Source of the DNA: Vibrio sp. 10N.261.55.A7
Lineage (GTDB): Bacteria > Pseudomonadota > Gammaproteobacteria > Enterobacterales > Vibrionaceae
Direction of reading: 5' to 3'
Length of the DNA stretch: 64,000 nt
Assembly (NCBI RefSeq): GCF_002877365.1
Contig: NZ_MCWZ01000282.1
Location: forward strand, 18,962 to 82,961
Both the position numbers and the translations under genes were made by a program. Below are positions 39,499-48,841 of the stretch, in pieces. Within the stretch, counting starts at the first letter, position 1. Every line of letters starts with the position of its first letter. The notes below the pieces were generated by a model. That model ran no database searches and was not told the DNA's origin. It was given only the letters and a program-made list of their open reading frames with translations.

Positions 39499-39533
39499 TG
39501 GTTTCTCAACGTCTCAGATTGAAATAAATCAAC

Positions 39534-39547
39534 TGTAAACGTTTACA
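39534..39547. promoter_or_regulatory. GalR-type operator upstream of galE
   Basis: TGTAAACGTTTACA is a perfect 14-bp palindrome with the central CG typical of LacI/GalR family operators and close to the E. coli GalR consensus (GTGKAANCGTTTACAC). It lies 90 bp before galE. The regulator is presumably the GalR protein encoded at 44590-45585. Confidence 0.75.
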
Positions 39548-39637
39548 TTATATAGTAATGATCACAGAAAGCGCGCCTCTTGTGCTGATAAGCTATATGC
39601 ATACAGGGTCTAGGCTATTGGATTAACGGAGGCAAGA

Positions 39638-40654
39638 GTGAAAGTACTGATCACGGGTGGCATGGGTTACATAGGCAGTCATACCTGTGTGCAAATGATA
39701 CAAGCGGGTTTGCAGCCTATCATTGTCGACAACCTCAGCAATGCGAGCGCTGAAGTTCTGAATCGTATTGAGGGATTAACCGGATCTCGTCCTGATTTTT
39801 ATTTGGGTGACATACGTGACGAGGCCTTCCTCGATACTATTTTTCTTAAGCACGACATTGAATCCGTTATACATTTCGCCGGGTTAAAAGCCGTGGGTCA
39901 GTCTGTTTCTGAGCCTCTTGAATACTACGACAATAACGTCAATGGATCGTTAACGCTCGCTCGGAGTATGCGTAAAGCGGGTGTGAAAAGTTTGGTGTTT
40001 AGCTCCTCCGCGACGGTCTATGGCGATCCAGAATTTGTGCCCATTACAGAAAGCTCGCCGACTGGCGCGACAACCAATCCGTATGGGCGGAGTAAATTCA
40101 TGGTAGAGCAGTGTTTGAGTGACCTATTTGTCTCGGATAACGACTGGAGTATCACCTTACTGCGCTACTTTAATCCGGTTGGTGCGCATCAGTCAGGAAC
40201 CATGGGAGAAGATCCGCAGGGAGTCCCTAACAACCTCATGCCTTATATTGCGCAAGTCGCCGTCGGGCGTCGGGAAAAACTGGCGGTTTTCGGTGACGAT
40301 TATTCCACACCCGATGGGACGGGGGTACGCGACTACATCCATGTCATGGACCTCGCTGATGGGCACATTGCCGCTTTGAACAGCGTTGGAAGCAAAGCCG
40401 GTTTACACATCTATAACCTAGGGACAGGGAAAGGATCGAGTGTTCTGGAAATGGTTGATGCCTTTACAAAAGCCAGTGGCCAAGCGGTGCCTTATGAAAT
40501 CTGTCCACGTCGCCCTGGTGACATCGCAGAATGTTGGGCAAGCACCGATAAAGCCGAGAACGAATTGGGTTGGAAAGCAACGCGAAGTGTATTGGATATG
40601 ACGGTGGATGTGTGGAATTGGCAGTCGAGCAATCCTAAAGGCTATTCGTCTTAG
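39638..40654 (+). CDS. galE: UDP-glucose 4-epimerase
   Basis: The 338-aa short-chain dehydrogenase-like enzyme has the NAD-binding GGMGYIGSHTC at residues 7-17, the catalytic serine/threonine region FSSSATVYGDP and the YxxxK motif in PYGRSKFMVEQ. It interconverts UDP-galactose and UDP-glucose in the Leloir pathway and also supplies UDP-galactose for surface glycans. It starts the galETKM cluster, with a GalR-type operator upstream and ribosome site GGAGG. Length and motifs match E. coli GalE (338 aa). Confidence 0.95.
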   Translation: MKVLITGGMGYIGSHTCVQMIQAGLQPIIVDNLSNASAEVLNRIEGLTGSRPDFYLGDIRDEAFLDTIFLKHDIESVIHFAGLKAVGQSVSEPLEYYDNNVNGSLTLARSMRKAGVKSLVFSSSATVYGDPEFVPITESSPTGATTNPYGRSKFMVEQCLSDLFVSDNDWSITLLRYFNPVGAHQSGTMGEDPQGVPNNLMPYIAQVAVGRREKLAVFGDDYSTPDGTGVRDYIHVMDLADGHIAALNSVGSKAGLHIYNLGTGKGSSVLEMVDAFTKASGQAVPYEICPRRPGDIAECWASTDKAENELGWKATRSVLDMTVDVWNWQSSNPKGYSS

Positions 40655-40766
40655 CGATCCAATGATGAAACCACGAGCCGATAGGGCTTGGGTTAATGCA
40701 GAACCAAACGCTCGAACATCATGAGTGTCGGGTTCAAAGAAAGACTGATGGAAGTTGAGTATAAAA

Positions 40767-41825
40767 ATGTCGAATATTGAATTTAATCCGGTTGATGATC
40801 CACATCGACGCTATAACCTATTAACGGGTCAATGGATTTTGGTCTCTCCTCACCGAGCTAAAAGACCTTGGAGCGGGCAAGATGAGCAGCCATCAACGGC
40901 GGAATTGCCTAAATACGCTGACGATTGTTTTTTATGCCCAACCAATGATCGTATTTCTGGTGACACAAATCCCGATTATAAAGGGACGTATGTCTTCAAT
41001 AATGATTTCGCTGCATTGATGCCAGATACCCCAGAAGTGCCAGAAAGTGATCATCCGCTTTTTAAAACGCAGAGTGCACGTGGTTTAAGCCGTGTGATTT
41101 GTTTTTCGCCTGATCACAGCAAAACGTTGCCTGAGCTCTCTCTTAGCACAATTCGCCAAGTGATAGAAACCTGGAATGATCAGATCGAAGAGCTGGGTAA
41201 AGACTATTTATGGGTTCAAGCCTTTGAAAATAAGGGTGAGACGATGGGGTGCTCACAGCCTCATCCGCATGGACAAGTGTGGGCCAATAGCTTTTTGCCC
41301 AATGAGATTGAACGTAAAGAAACCTTACTTAAAGAGTACTTCAATCAGCAAGGCAGCAACTTGCTGGTTGACTATGTTGAGGCTGAAATGAAAGACGGCT
41401 CACGTACCGTAGTTGAAACAACGCATTGGATTGCCGTTGTTCCCTATTGGGCCGCGTGGCCATTTGAAACCATGTTGTTGCCTAAGGTTCATGTTCGCCG
41501 AATGAACGAGTTAACTGACGAGCAGCGCGAAGACTTAGCATTGGCCATTAAAAAGCTCACAAGTCGATACGATAATCTTTTCCAGTGCTCGTTCCCCTAC
41601 TCAATGGGGTGGCATTACGCGCCGTTTTTTGAGCAGGGCACCGATATCGACCATTGGCAGCTGCACGCGCTTTTTTATCCACCATTGCTCAGAAGCGCTT
41701 CAGTACGAAAATTCATGGTGGGGTACGAGATGTTAGCGGAGAGTCAGCGTGATCTTACCGCTGAGCAAGCCGCGCAGAAATTACGGGAAGTGCCCGATAT
41801 TCACTATAAAGAAAGGCAAAGATAG
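40767..41825 (+). CDS. galT: Galactose-1-phosphate uridylyltransferase
   Basis: From ATG 40767 ([17 protein letters not shown]) the protein has 352 aa; a TTG in frame at 40755 is less likely. The active-site motif [10 protein letters not shown] carries the nucleophilic histidine, and CFLCPTN plus the H in DHPL form the metal site. The enzyme exchanges UMP between UDP-glucose and galactose-1-phosphate. The gap from galE is 112 bp without an obvious terminator. Confidence 0.95.
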   Translation: MSNIEFNPVDDPHRRYNLLTGQWILVSPHRAKRPWSGQDEQPSTAELPKYADDCFLCPTNDRISGDTNPDYKGTYVFNNDFAALMPDTPEVPESDHPLFKTQSARGLSRVICFSPDHSKTLPELSLSTIRQVIETWNDQIEELGKDYLWVQAFENKGETMGCSQPHPHGQVWANSFLPNEIERKETLLKEYFNQQGSNLLVDYVEAEMKDGSRTVVETTHWIAVVPYWAAWPFETMLLPKVHVRRMNELTDEQREDLALAIKKLTSRYDNLFQCSFPYSMGWHYAPFFEQGTDIDHWQLHALFYPPLLRSASVRKFMVGYEMLAESQRDLTAEQAAQKLREVPDIHYKERQR

Positions 41826-41942
41826 CGCGCCAGTGAAGACGAATTAAGAGCACTAGCCTAATCGTGGTTTGTGGGGAATGACGTTTAGATCTAGCGGCTC
41901 ATTTTACGAGTTTTCGAATGACAATTTTATTGAGAGAGAATC

Positions 41943-43103
41943 ATGGACAGTCTAATTGAACAGGTTACCGCATCATTTAGTGATGCTCTCAACTATGCAC
42001 CGACTCATATCGTGCAAGCGCCAGGCCGAGTCAATTTGATTGGCGAGCACACCGATTACAACGATGGGTTTGTTTTACCTTGTGCCATTAACTATCAGAC
42101 GGTGGTTGCGGCAGCGAAGCGTGATGACAACATCGTACGTGTTATCTCTGTCGATTATGGTAATGCGATCGACGAGTTCGATGTCACCACTGAGATTGAC
42201 TTTCTACAAGATAAAATGTGGGCGAATTACATTCGCGGGGTGGTGAAATATCTTCGCGAGCGAGGCTTTGAATTTAAAGGCGCAGACATTTCAGTCAGCG
42301 GCAATGTGCCTCAAGGTGCCGGGCTCAGTTCTTCAGCTGCACTTGAAGTGGTGATTGGTCAAACGTTCAAAGAGTTGTATCAACTTGATATCAGTCAGGC
42401 TGAAATCGCGTTAAACGGCCAGCTGGCTGAAAACGAATTCGTCGGTTGTAATTGCGGCATCATGGATCAAATGGTGTCGGCAGAGGGGCAAGAAAATCAC
42501 GCCATGTTACTGGATTGTCGGAGCCTTGAAACCACGGCAGTATCAATGCCCGAAGAGATGGTTGTGGTCATCATTAACTCGAATAAACAACGTGGTCTTG
42601 TCGATAGCGAATACAACACCCGTCGAGAGCAATGTGAACAAGCGGCACGACAGTTTAACGTTAAAGCACTGCGTGATGTGACGCTGGAGCAGTTTAATGC
42701 ACACGTTGATCAGCTAGATGAGACGGTGGCAAAAAGAGCGCGTCATGTCATTTCCGAAAATGCGCGAACGCTTGAAGCGGCAAAGGCGCTAGCCAGTGGT
42801 GATATCAAACGCATGGGTGTGTTGATGCAAGAGTCTCATGCGTCGATGCGCGATGACTTCGAGATCACGGTGAAAGAGATCGATCTGTTGGTTGAGATAG
42901 TCAAAGACGTTTTGGGCGAAGAGGGTGGCGTTCGTATGACCGGTGGCGGCTTTGGTGGCTGTTTAGTGGCGCTTGTTCCGCCAGAGAAGGTCGAGGAAGT
43001 GAAACAAGCCATCGAAAACCAGTATCAAGCCGCAACGGGTTTAAAAGAATCTATTTATGTTTGTCAGGCCGTTCGCGGTGCTGGCTTGGTGAAGAAGGCG
43101 TAA
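41943..43103 (+). CDS. galK: Galactokinase
   Basis: The 386-aa GHMP kinase has the galactokinase signature [16 protein letters not shown], the ATP loop [18 protein letters not shown] and the third motif [14 protein letters not shown]. It phosphorylates galactose at C1. The region [12 protein letters not shown] carries the catalytic Asp. It precedes galM by 3 bp, so the two are co-translated. Ribosome site GAGAGA precedes the ATG. Confidence 0.95.
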   Translation: MDSLIEQVTASFSDALNYAPTHIVQAPGRVNLIGEHTDYNDGFVLPCAINYQTVVAAAKRDDNIVRVISVDYGNAIDEFDVTTEIDFLQDKMWANYIRGVVKYLRERGFEFKGADISVSGNVPQGAGLSSSAALEVVIGQTFKELYQLDISQAEIALNGQLAENEFVGCNCGIMDQMVSAEGQENHAMLLDCRSLETTAVSMPEEMVVVIINSNKQRGLVDSEYNTRREQCEQAARQFNVKALRDVTLEQFNAHVDQLDETVAKRARHVISENARTLEAAKALASGDIKRMGVLMQESHASMRDDFEITVKEIDLLVEIVKDVLGEEGGVRMTGGGFGGCLVALVPPEKVEEVKQAIENQYQAATGLKESIYVCQAVRGAGLVKKA

Positions 43104-43106
43104 TCG

Positions 43107-44201
43107 ATGAGCGAAGCAAGGGTAACAGACACGCCATCGGCAGCCAACTTACAGCAGCTTGAAGTCGCGATGACTTCCACGCCAGCCTTTGATGGCAAAA
43201 AAGCCACGGTGATTCATTTAAGCAATTCTAACGGTATGACCGCCTCGTTCATGGATATTGGGGCCACTTGGCTGAGTGCTCGGCTACCTGTTGGTAGTGA
43301 GCATCGAGAAGTGCTATTGCGCGCGGCCAATATGGAAGAGTACATCAAGCACAGTGCGTTTATCGGCGCGGTTGTGGGTCGATTCGCCAATCGAATTTGC
43401 AAAGGGAGCTTCTCGATTTCGGGAGAGGCTTTCAGTGTTGGAACCAACAATGGCAACAACGCTCTGCATGGGGGATTGGATGGTTTTGATAAACGACGCT
43501 GGCTGGTGGAGTCACAATCTGACAATCATGTTGTGTTTGCGTTAGAGTCACCACATGGCGATCAAGGATTTCCAGGTAACCTTTCCGCTAAGGTGCTCTA
43601 TACCTTAACCGAAGATAATGCGATTAAAATTGACTATATGGCTGAGGTGGATAGCGCCTCTCCGGTTAATTTGACCAATCACGCCTACTTCAACCTTGCG
43701 GGAGAATCTTCTCAGGCGAAAAGCCAAGATCATAGTCTACAGATAGCCGCACCGCACTTTTTGCCAACCAATGACGAATCGATTCCAACAGGTGAGCTGA
43801 GATCCGTCGTGGGAAGCAGCTTTGATTTCACTCAGATGAAGCGTATTGGAAGTGAGTTTCTTGCCGATCATGATCAAGAGATGGCGGGTGGCTACGATCA
43901 CTCCTTTGTGTTTGATGAGAAAGAGTGCGATGCCGATACGGTGGTGGCTACCCTTGTGTCTCCACAGCAAGATGTTGTGATGAAGGTGAAAACCACGAAG
44001 CCAGCGGTACAGTTCTATTCGGGTAATTTCCTAGCGGGTTGCATTGGTGCTTCAAAGCGCTATCAAAACTTCGACGGCTTGGCGTTAGAAACTCAGTATT
44101 TTCCTGATGGGCCTAATCGTCCTGAATGGGGAGAAAATCGAGGCATTCTGGAAGCGGGAGAACCGTACAGCCATACGACGATTTACCAGTTTGAGTTTTA
44201 A
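43107..44201 (+). CDS. galM: Aldose 1-epimerase (mutarotase)
   Basis: The 364-aa beta-sandwich enzyme has catalytic His in NLTNHAYFNLAG and catalytic Glu in ALETQYFPDGPN. VGRFANRICKG and NNGNNALHGG are further family motifs. It converts beta-D-galactose released by LacZ into the alpha form used by GalK. About 25 N-terminal residues extend beyond the usual start, with an internal ATG possible near residue 22. It is the last gene of the gal operon; a repeat element lies between it and its terminator. Confidence 0.93.
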   Translation: MSEARVTDTPSAANLQQLEVAMTSTPAFDGKKATVIHLSNSNGMTASFMDIGATWLSARLPVGSEHREVLLRAANMEEYIKHSAFIGAVVGRFANRICKGSFSISGEAFSVGTNNGNNALHGGLDGFDKRRWLVESQSDNHVVFALESPHGDQGFPGNLSAKVLYTLTEDNAIKIDYMAEVDSASPVNLTNHAYFNLAGESSQAKSQDHSLQIAAPHFLPTNDESIPTGELRSVVGSSFDFTQMKRIGSEFLADHDQEMAGGYDHSFVFDEKECDADTVVATLVSPQQDVVMKVKTTKPAVQFYSGNFLAGCIGASKRYQNFDGLALETQYFPDGPNRPEWGENRGILEAGEPYSHTTIYQFEF

Positions 44202-44229
44202 CCACCGCGTTCATTTTTTCCAAATTGAG

Positions 44230-44498
44230 CTAGGGTCTGTTGATCTTTCGCGGTTAAATTTTGTTCGAGATAAAATCGTTTTAGGCGCGGCAATGAGTTT
44301 TTAGCCTAGTCATTCTAAGCAAAGACTCATTAACAAAGGATAAAACGATTTTAGCTGAACCCTTTGGGCAGCATTTGTGGCTTATTTCTACCGCGTTATC
44401 GGCTTCTTATGTAGCCCACTACACTTCAAAGCCTCTGCCTTGTATAAATTACCCACAAACTGCTGCAAAAATCAGCTCGAAAGATCAACAGACCCTAG
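44230..44498. mobile_element. MITE-like element with 21-bp terminal inverted repeats
   Basis: The outer 21 bases, CTAGGGTCTGTTGATCTTTCG (44230-44250, read as CTAGGGTCTG plus TTGATCTTTCG), recur as an exact reverse complement at 44478-44498. An inner inverted repeat TAAAATCGTTTTA (44271-44283) / TAAAACGATTTTA (44341-44353) is nested inside. Total length is 269 bp and it has no credible gene. The outermost CTAG on each side is self-complementary and could be the target duplication (CTAG or TA). It lies 28 bp after the galM stop and just before the shared gal terminator. I recall similar repeats in intergenic regions of Vibrio, but no transposase is present in this window. Confidence 0.8.
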
Positions 44499-44510
44499 AA
44501 AGAATCGAGA

Positions 44511-44550
44511 AAAAAGACGCCAACCCTGATGATAGGGTTGGCGTCTTTAT
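44511..44550. terminator. Bidirectional terminator between galM and galR
   Basis: A perfect 15-bp stem, AAAGACGCCAACCCT (44513-44527) with AGGGTTGGCGTCTTT (44534-44548), loop GATGAT, with A and T runs on the two sides. Confidence 0.92.
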
Positions 44551-44589
44551 TCTTTATAAGGTGACTAAATTTATCAGCAGATAGAAAAA

Positions 44590-45585
44590 TTAAGAGCTGA
44601 CAGAATTTCGACGAACCAGCGTTGGAGAATACATGGTCGGCTCGCTTTCCACCGCTTCTTCCTTGGCAAGTGATAACGCAAGCTGAGTCGCTTTCTCTGC
44701 CATCATTTGAATAGGGTAGCGAACTGTGGTGAGGCTCGGCTGGGTGTAGCGTGCTATCAAGCCATCATCAAAGCCTATGATGGACATTTCGTCTGGCACT
44801 TTTATGCCATTTTCAATTGCAACGGATAGCGCTCCTACGGCCATATAGTCGTTGTAGGCAACGACAGCGGTAATATCGAGTGACTTGGTCAACAGATTTG
44901 TCATGGCACTCTCACCCCCTTCACTGTTGGGCTCGCCGTTTTCGATATAGCTGCTGGGTAAGTCGATACCGTGATCCTTGAGCGCTGCGAGGTAGCCCTG
45001 AATGCGTTGGGTGGCATCTTCAATTTTGTGGCTAGAGCCGATACAAGCAATTTTAGTGTGGCCATGCCGAATGAGGTATTCGGTTGCTAGGTACGCCCCT
45101 TTATGGTTGTCGAGGGAAATACAGCGATCTGCGATTTCCGGAATATGGCGATTGATGACCACAAACCCTTTTACTTCTTTTGAATAGCCGATGATTTCTT
45201 CGTCGGATAGGGCTTTTGAGTGAACGACAAGTGCTTCACAACGATTGTTTATGAACAATTCGATGATGCGACGCTCGTCTTTTTTGTTGTGGTAGCCATT
45301 GCCGATCAAGATGTGTTTCTTTTCTTTGTGAGCTTCAATATCAACGGCTTTTACTAATGTGCCGAAGAATGGGTCAGAGACATCGCCTACGAGAACCCCA
45401 ACAGTATTGGAACTTTGGCTGACTAAGGCTTTAGCGGCCGCATTTGGGCGGTAACCCAGTTTACTCATCGCCGCGCTTACTGAGTTGATGGATTTATTAC
45501 TCGCTTTCGGAGACTTATTGATTACGCGTGAAACGGTAGCGATAGAAACGCCAGCCTCTTTTGCAACATCCTTAATTGTGGCCAT
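44590..45585 (-). CDS. galR: GalR/LacI-type repressor
   Basis: The 331-aa protein has a LacI helix-turn-helix (ATIKDVAKEAGVSIATVSRV) with hinge helix PNAAAKALV, then a periplasmic-binding-protein-like sugar domain (NTVGVLVGDVSDPFFGTLV, SIIGFDDGLIARYTQPSLTTV). Its place at the end of the galETKM cluster and the presence of GalR-like palindromes at 30694, 39534 and possibly 45708 make it the likely repressor of the galactoside regulon, released by galactose. GalS is an equally valid name by homology alone. Confidence 0.88.
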   Translation of the reverse strand: MATIKDVAKEAGVSIATVSRVINKSPKASNKSINSVSAAMSKLGYRPNAAAKALVSQSSNTVGVLVGDVSDPFFGTLVKAVDIEAHKEKKHILIGNGYHNKKDERRIIELFINNRCEALVVHSKALSDEEIIGYSKEVKGFVVINRHIPEIADRCISLDNHKGAYLATEYLIRHGHTKIACIGSSHKIEDATQRIQGYLAALKDHGIDLPSSYIENGEPNSEGGESAMTNLLTKSLDITAVVAYNDYMAVGALSVAIENGIKVPDEMSIIGFDDGLIARYTQPSLTTVRYPIQMMAEKATQLALSLAKEEAVESEPTMYSPTLVRRNSVSS

Positions 45586-45707
45586 GCTTTACCTCATTCA
45601 ATACTTACATTCATTTAACACTGTGAGTGTAAATAAGGCAATTCGTGATTCACTAAATGAAGATAAATGCGATCAGCAACCCCATATTTAATAGGGGTTG
45701 AAGCAAG

Positions 45708-45721
45708 TGTAAACGTTATGC
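45708..45721. promoter_or_regulatory. Possible GalR half-palindrome upstream of galR
   Basis: TGTAAACGTTATGC preserves the left half TGTAAACG of the galE operator, but the right half is degraded. It lies about 125 bp before the galR start and might serve autoregulation. A hairpin CAACCCC/GGGGTTG (45677-45700) lies beside it. Confidence 0.35.
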
Positions 45722-45794
45722 ATTTTTACGGGGTTAGTTTCATCTTTGAGATTGTTTAGCCTGGCTATGAGCACTTCAGTCGCTATTGAGTGGT

Positions 45795-46382
45795 TTAAAT
45801 GACACCAGAAAGCAGCGTATCGATCGTTTTTTGATGGTGTGCGTTAACGCCTGCAAGGTTTCCGTATTTTGGCGATTCACGATCATTCTCCACAGGAAAA
45901 TGCCAACCCACCGTGTGCTCGATAAAGTGTTGAGCGAAGCTTTCGGATATCTCTAAGCAACCCGCTAGAACGGTATCAATATAGGTTTGCATGATTGGGC
46001 TGAGCGAGCAGGGCGGCTCTGGTTCGTCCTTTACGTATACCCAAATAACATCATCGGATTGCAGTAACGACGTTTTATCATGAGATGCTTGAAGAGGACT
46101 GATGTCCGAAACATTGATTTGTGAGGGGGCTAACTGAATGCGATGGTAACCGCGTTCTCGGTGGTCGAAGTCTGCCAATGCTTGCTCATCAATTTTAAGC
46201 AACACACCATTTACCTGACCCTCTCCTAAATTGACGACTAAGGGAGAAAGGATGTAACTGTCGTCGATTTTACCCCAGTAACGGACTAATCCATTGACAA
46301 TCGCCGGAATGGTTTCACCAGTTTGACCGGTGAGTTTTCTAGAAGCTGAATTCATTAAGCTTCCATAGCCAAAAATATACAT
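45795..46382 (-). CDS. Gamma-glutamylcyclotransferase-like protein
   Basis: The 195-aa protein begins YIFGYGSLMN, the YGSL phosphate-binding-like motif of the GGCT/AIG2 fold, with the presumed catalytic Glu in DFDHRERGYHR. The family includes gamma-glutamylcyclotransferases and gamma-glutamylamine cyclotransferases that release 5-oxoproline. The extra C-terminal 90 residues are longer than the minimal fold (about 110-150 residues). The substrate is not known. It is monocistronic, divergent from nnrS. Confidence 0.75.
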   Translation of the reverse strand: MYIFGYGSLMNSASRKLTGQTGETIPAIVNGLVRYWGKIDDSYILSPLVVNLGEGQVNGVLLKIDEQALADFDHRERGYHRIQLAPSQINVSDISPLQASHDKTSLLQSDDVIWVYVKDEPEPPCSLSPIMQTYIDTVLAGCLEISESFAQHFIEHTVGWHFPVENDRESPKYGNLAGVNAHHQKTIDTLLSGVI

Positions 46383-46632
46383 AACTGTCCCTCGTTATAG
46401 GTTTAAGATGTTCTTATCGACGTTGTGAATAATCAAATGGATGCTAATGACATTAAGGTGTTAAATTGACTCGATTATAATTGGTCACTTAGACTCTACT
46501 TTGGTTCTAAGCTTATGAAATATCTAACGTCTGTTATTGGCTCGAAAAATGCAATCAAACTGATCAACGCGACATTGTTACCATTTTTGCTTTGTACCCA
46601 GACGGGGTTATTAAAGTATTTTAGGAGTTCAC

Positions 46633-47817
46633 TTGCTCAATATTACCGACAAAAAAGTAGAAGAAGCAATTCCAGCTTGTTTACGTTTAGGCTTTCGACC
46701 CTTCTTTTTACTTGGCAGCTGCTACGCTGTCATCGCGATTGCGTTATGGGTTTGGATGTTTCAAACCGGCCAGCCCAGTGCTTTGAGTGTGCCTTCTTTG
46801 TGGTGGCATGTACATGAAATGCTGTTTGGTTTTTCAATGGCGATAGTGGTTGGATTCGTGTTAACCGCAGTGCAGAACTGGACAGGCATTAATGGCACCA
46901 AGCATTATAGGCTGGGCGTGCTTGTTGTGTTATGGCTGCTGCCTAGAGTGTTGTTTTGGACGCCAGCGCCATTGTGGCTGATTTCGAGTATTGAGGCGTT
47001 GTTCCTAGCGTTTGCGGCATTTGAAGTGGCGACACGTGTTGTCAAATCAAAAGGTTGGCGCAACCTGTTTTTTGTTCCTCTGTTCATCCTTGCGATCGTG
47101 GCCAACTTCGCCAGTTACGCCACGATTAAAGGGTTGCCGCCGTTTACTTCTTCTGCTGTGTGGCAAGCGATGCTGTGGTGGTTTGCGATTTTGTTGTCGG
47201 TAATGGGTGGGCGAGTGATTCCATTCTTTACGGCGAAACGTTTTAATTTTGTTAAGGCTCAGCCATTGGTTTGGCTAGATTGGGTGGCGAATCTCCCTTT
47301 GATCTTCCTGTTCATTCTTAGCTTTTTCCCTGTGACATTTGCGCAGCTTGGCCAACCTTTAATGGTCATTGGCGGCATTGGTCAGTTTGTTCGATTCCTG
47401 CGTTGGAAGCCTTGGCTTACTTTAAGCGAGCCGCTCGTTTGGTCACTGCATGCTGCGTATCTCTGCCTGCCCGTGAGTTTGTTGTTACGTGGTCTGCTTC
47501 AAAACCCATTTGCCAATCACAATCTCATTCATCTGTTTGCGATTGGCGCGTTAGCAGGGCTAATACTGGCGATGATTGCGCGCGTGACGATGGGTCATAC
47601 AGGCCGCGCTATTTATGAAGGGCCGAATATGAGTGTTGCGTTTGTTGCATTAGCTCTTGCTGGTGTGATTCGAGGCATAGGTGTGACCTTCTTCCCTGGC
47701 TCACTGATCATGATGGTGAACATCAGTGGCGGTCTGTGGATACTCGCGTTTACGATGTACATTGGCTTTTTCGGCTACATGCTGGTCACCCCGAGAAAAG
47801 ACGGTCACCCCGGCTAG
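46633..47817 (+). CDS. nnrS: NnrS family membrane protein
   Basis: The 394-aa protein has about twelve hydrophobic segments and the NnrS features LGFRPFFLLGSCYAV, LWWHVHEMLFGFSMAIVVGF (conserved His residues) and IARVTMGHTGRAI. NnrS proteins are haem- and copper-containing and are linked to nitric oxide stress; in Vibrio they are usually under NsrR. The start is TTG 46633, with TTAGGAG at 46621-46627 placed 5 bp before it. No upstream ATG of that frame fits better. I did not find a convincing NsrR site. Confidence 0.85.
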   Translation: MLNITDKKVEEAIPACLRLGFRPFFLLGSCYAVIAIALWVWMFQTGQPSALSVPSLWWHVHEMLFGFSMAIVVGFVLTAVQNWTGINGTKHYRLGVLVVLWLLPRVLFWTPAPLWLISSIEALFLAFAAFEVATRVVKSKGWRNLFFVPLFILAIVANFASYATIKGLPPFTSSAVWQAMLWWFAILLSVMGGRVIPFFTAKRFNFVKAQPLVWLDWVANLPLIFLFILSFFPVTFAQLGQPLMVIGGIGQFVRFLRWKPWLTLSEPLVWSLHAAYLCLPVSLLLRGLLQNPFANHNLIHLFAIGALAGLILAMIARVTMGHTGRAIYEGPNMSVAFVALALAGVIRGIGVTFFPGSLIMMVNISGGLWILAFTMYIGFFGYMLVTPRKDGHPG

Positions 47818-47845
47818 CGAAGACCGATGAACACGTTGTATTGAA

Positions 47846-47900
47846 AAGGCTTAACCTATATACCGCTGATTTGGTTTTAAAAGGTTAAGCCTTCTTTTTT
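47846..47900 (+). terminator. Terminator of nnrS
   Basis: AAGGCTTAACC (47846-47856) pairs with GGTTAAGCCTT (47883-47893) around a 26-nt loop and a T run follows. Confidence 0.75.
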
Positions 47901-47987
47901 CTCTCTGCAATATACGTTTGTATAAGTTCTTGTCTAGAACTTCCAACGTCATGTTTACTATGGCGTATTGATTTCAATGGTGGACGA

Positions 47988-48824
47988 TCAAGATATAGCA
48001 CTCACCTGACGAGGGATCGCATTGTTCTGTTTCGTTACCTGTTCGGTAAGGCAATGTTCTATACCTTGGTCAAATCGATCAAACACCGCGGACATCACAA
48101 CCGTTGCACGGTCAAAATACTCAGTTGCAGACAGTGTTGGTGAGTGGCTCATCACTTCAGCTTCAACCATCTGAATAAAGCTTGGCAGTGTCAGTTTGCT
48201 GGCAATCTCTTTGTTTGATAGTTGGGCAAGTTCTTGGATTAAATAGAGAAGGCGTATTCGTTCAACGCTGCTGCAGTTATTGGCAGCTAGACACCCAGTG
48301 CCAATGGCTCGTGTTTGCCCGATATACTCCGTCATACTGAGAAGGTCTTTCCATAAATATTGAATTGAACGGTTCTTGCCATCTTTTAACGAATAAAGTT
48401 GGTATCGAGCAGCGCAATCATCGATTAGATAGAGTAAATTTTGAATGAGTTTATTATGTTCATAAAGATTGCTGTTGGTTGAGGCGCTATCAATATTGGA
48501 TGCTATCTCGTTCCAATGAAAGATCAGTTGCTTCCAGTTGGTGTTTTTTCTCAGCCACTCGCTGCTGTCGTTCAATCCTAAAATCAACGCCTGCGAATGA
48601 GAGTGAATAGAGTGGATACGCGGTAATAAGCTCTTGTCACCATTGATGTAGCCAGTGGTTAACCCACGATGCTGCTGGGTAACACTGAGTAAAACACGAA
48701 GCTCTTTTAGTAACCTCAGCCCTTTTGCTAGTTTATTTTTGCTCCTAGAAGACTGAATGGTTAGAACGAAAGCCATTGCAATTCCACAAGCCGTCGTGCC
48801 GAATAAAGTTAAATATAGGTCCAT
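47988..48824 (-). CDS. NIT-domain protein, separate partner of a chemoreceptor
   Basis: The 278-aa protein has one N-terminal hydrophobic helix (residues 4-24) followed by a strongly basic stretch (RSKNKLAKGLRLLKELR), so the main part probably faces the cytoplasm. That part is all-helical and shows the nitrate/nitrite-sensing (NIT) pattern: LLSVTQQHRGLTTGYINGD with its Arg-Gly and a second-helix QTRAIGTGCLAA. NIT domains bind nitrate or nitrite in regulators and receptors. Here it stands alone without an output domain, 17 bp after a methyl-accepting protein gene, so the two most likely work together. NnrS next door fits a nitrogen-oxide theme. Confidence 0.65.
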   Translation of the reverse strand: MDLYLTLFGTTACGIAMAFVLTIQSSRSKNKLAKGLRLLKELRVLLSVTQQHRGLTTGYINGDKSLLPRIHSIHSHSQALILGLNDSSEWLRKNTNWKQLIFHWNEIASNIDSASTNSNLYEHNKLIQNLLYLIDDCAARYQLYSLKDGKNRSIQYLWKDLLSMTEYIGQTRAIGTGCLAANNCSSVERIRLLYLIQELAQLSNKEIASKLTLPSFIQMVEAEVMSHSPTLSATEYFDRATVVMSAVFDRFDQGIEHCLTEQVTKQNNAIPRQVSAIS

Positions 48825-48841
48825 TATATTACCTCCTTCGT

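Noticed and set aside
44107..44584. Short + strand frames over the galM end and repeat element
   Set aside because: They are out of frame with galM or lie inside the inverted-repeat element and cross the terminator; no family resemblance.
46383..46632. An NsrR site before nnrS
   Set aside because: NnrS genes of Vibrio are often NsrR targets, but I found no AAGATG-type inverted repeat of adequate quality.
46515..46817. A 100-codon + strand frame before and into nnrS
   Set aside because: It overlaps the 5' end of nnrS in another frame, has a weak ribosome site and a composition unlike a real protein; TTG 46633 with TTAGGAG better explains the region.
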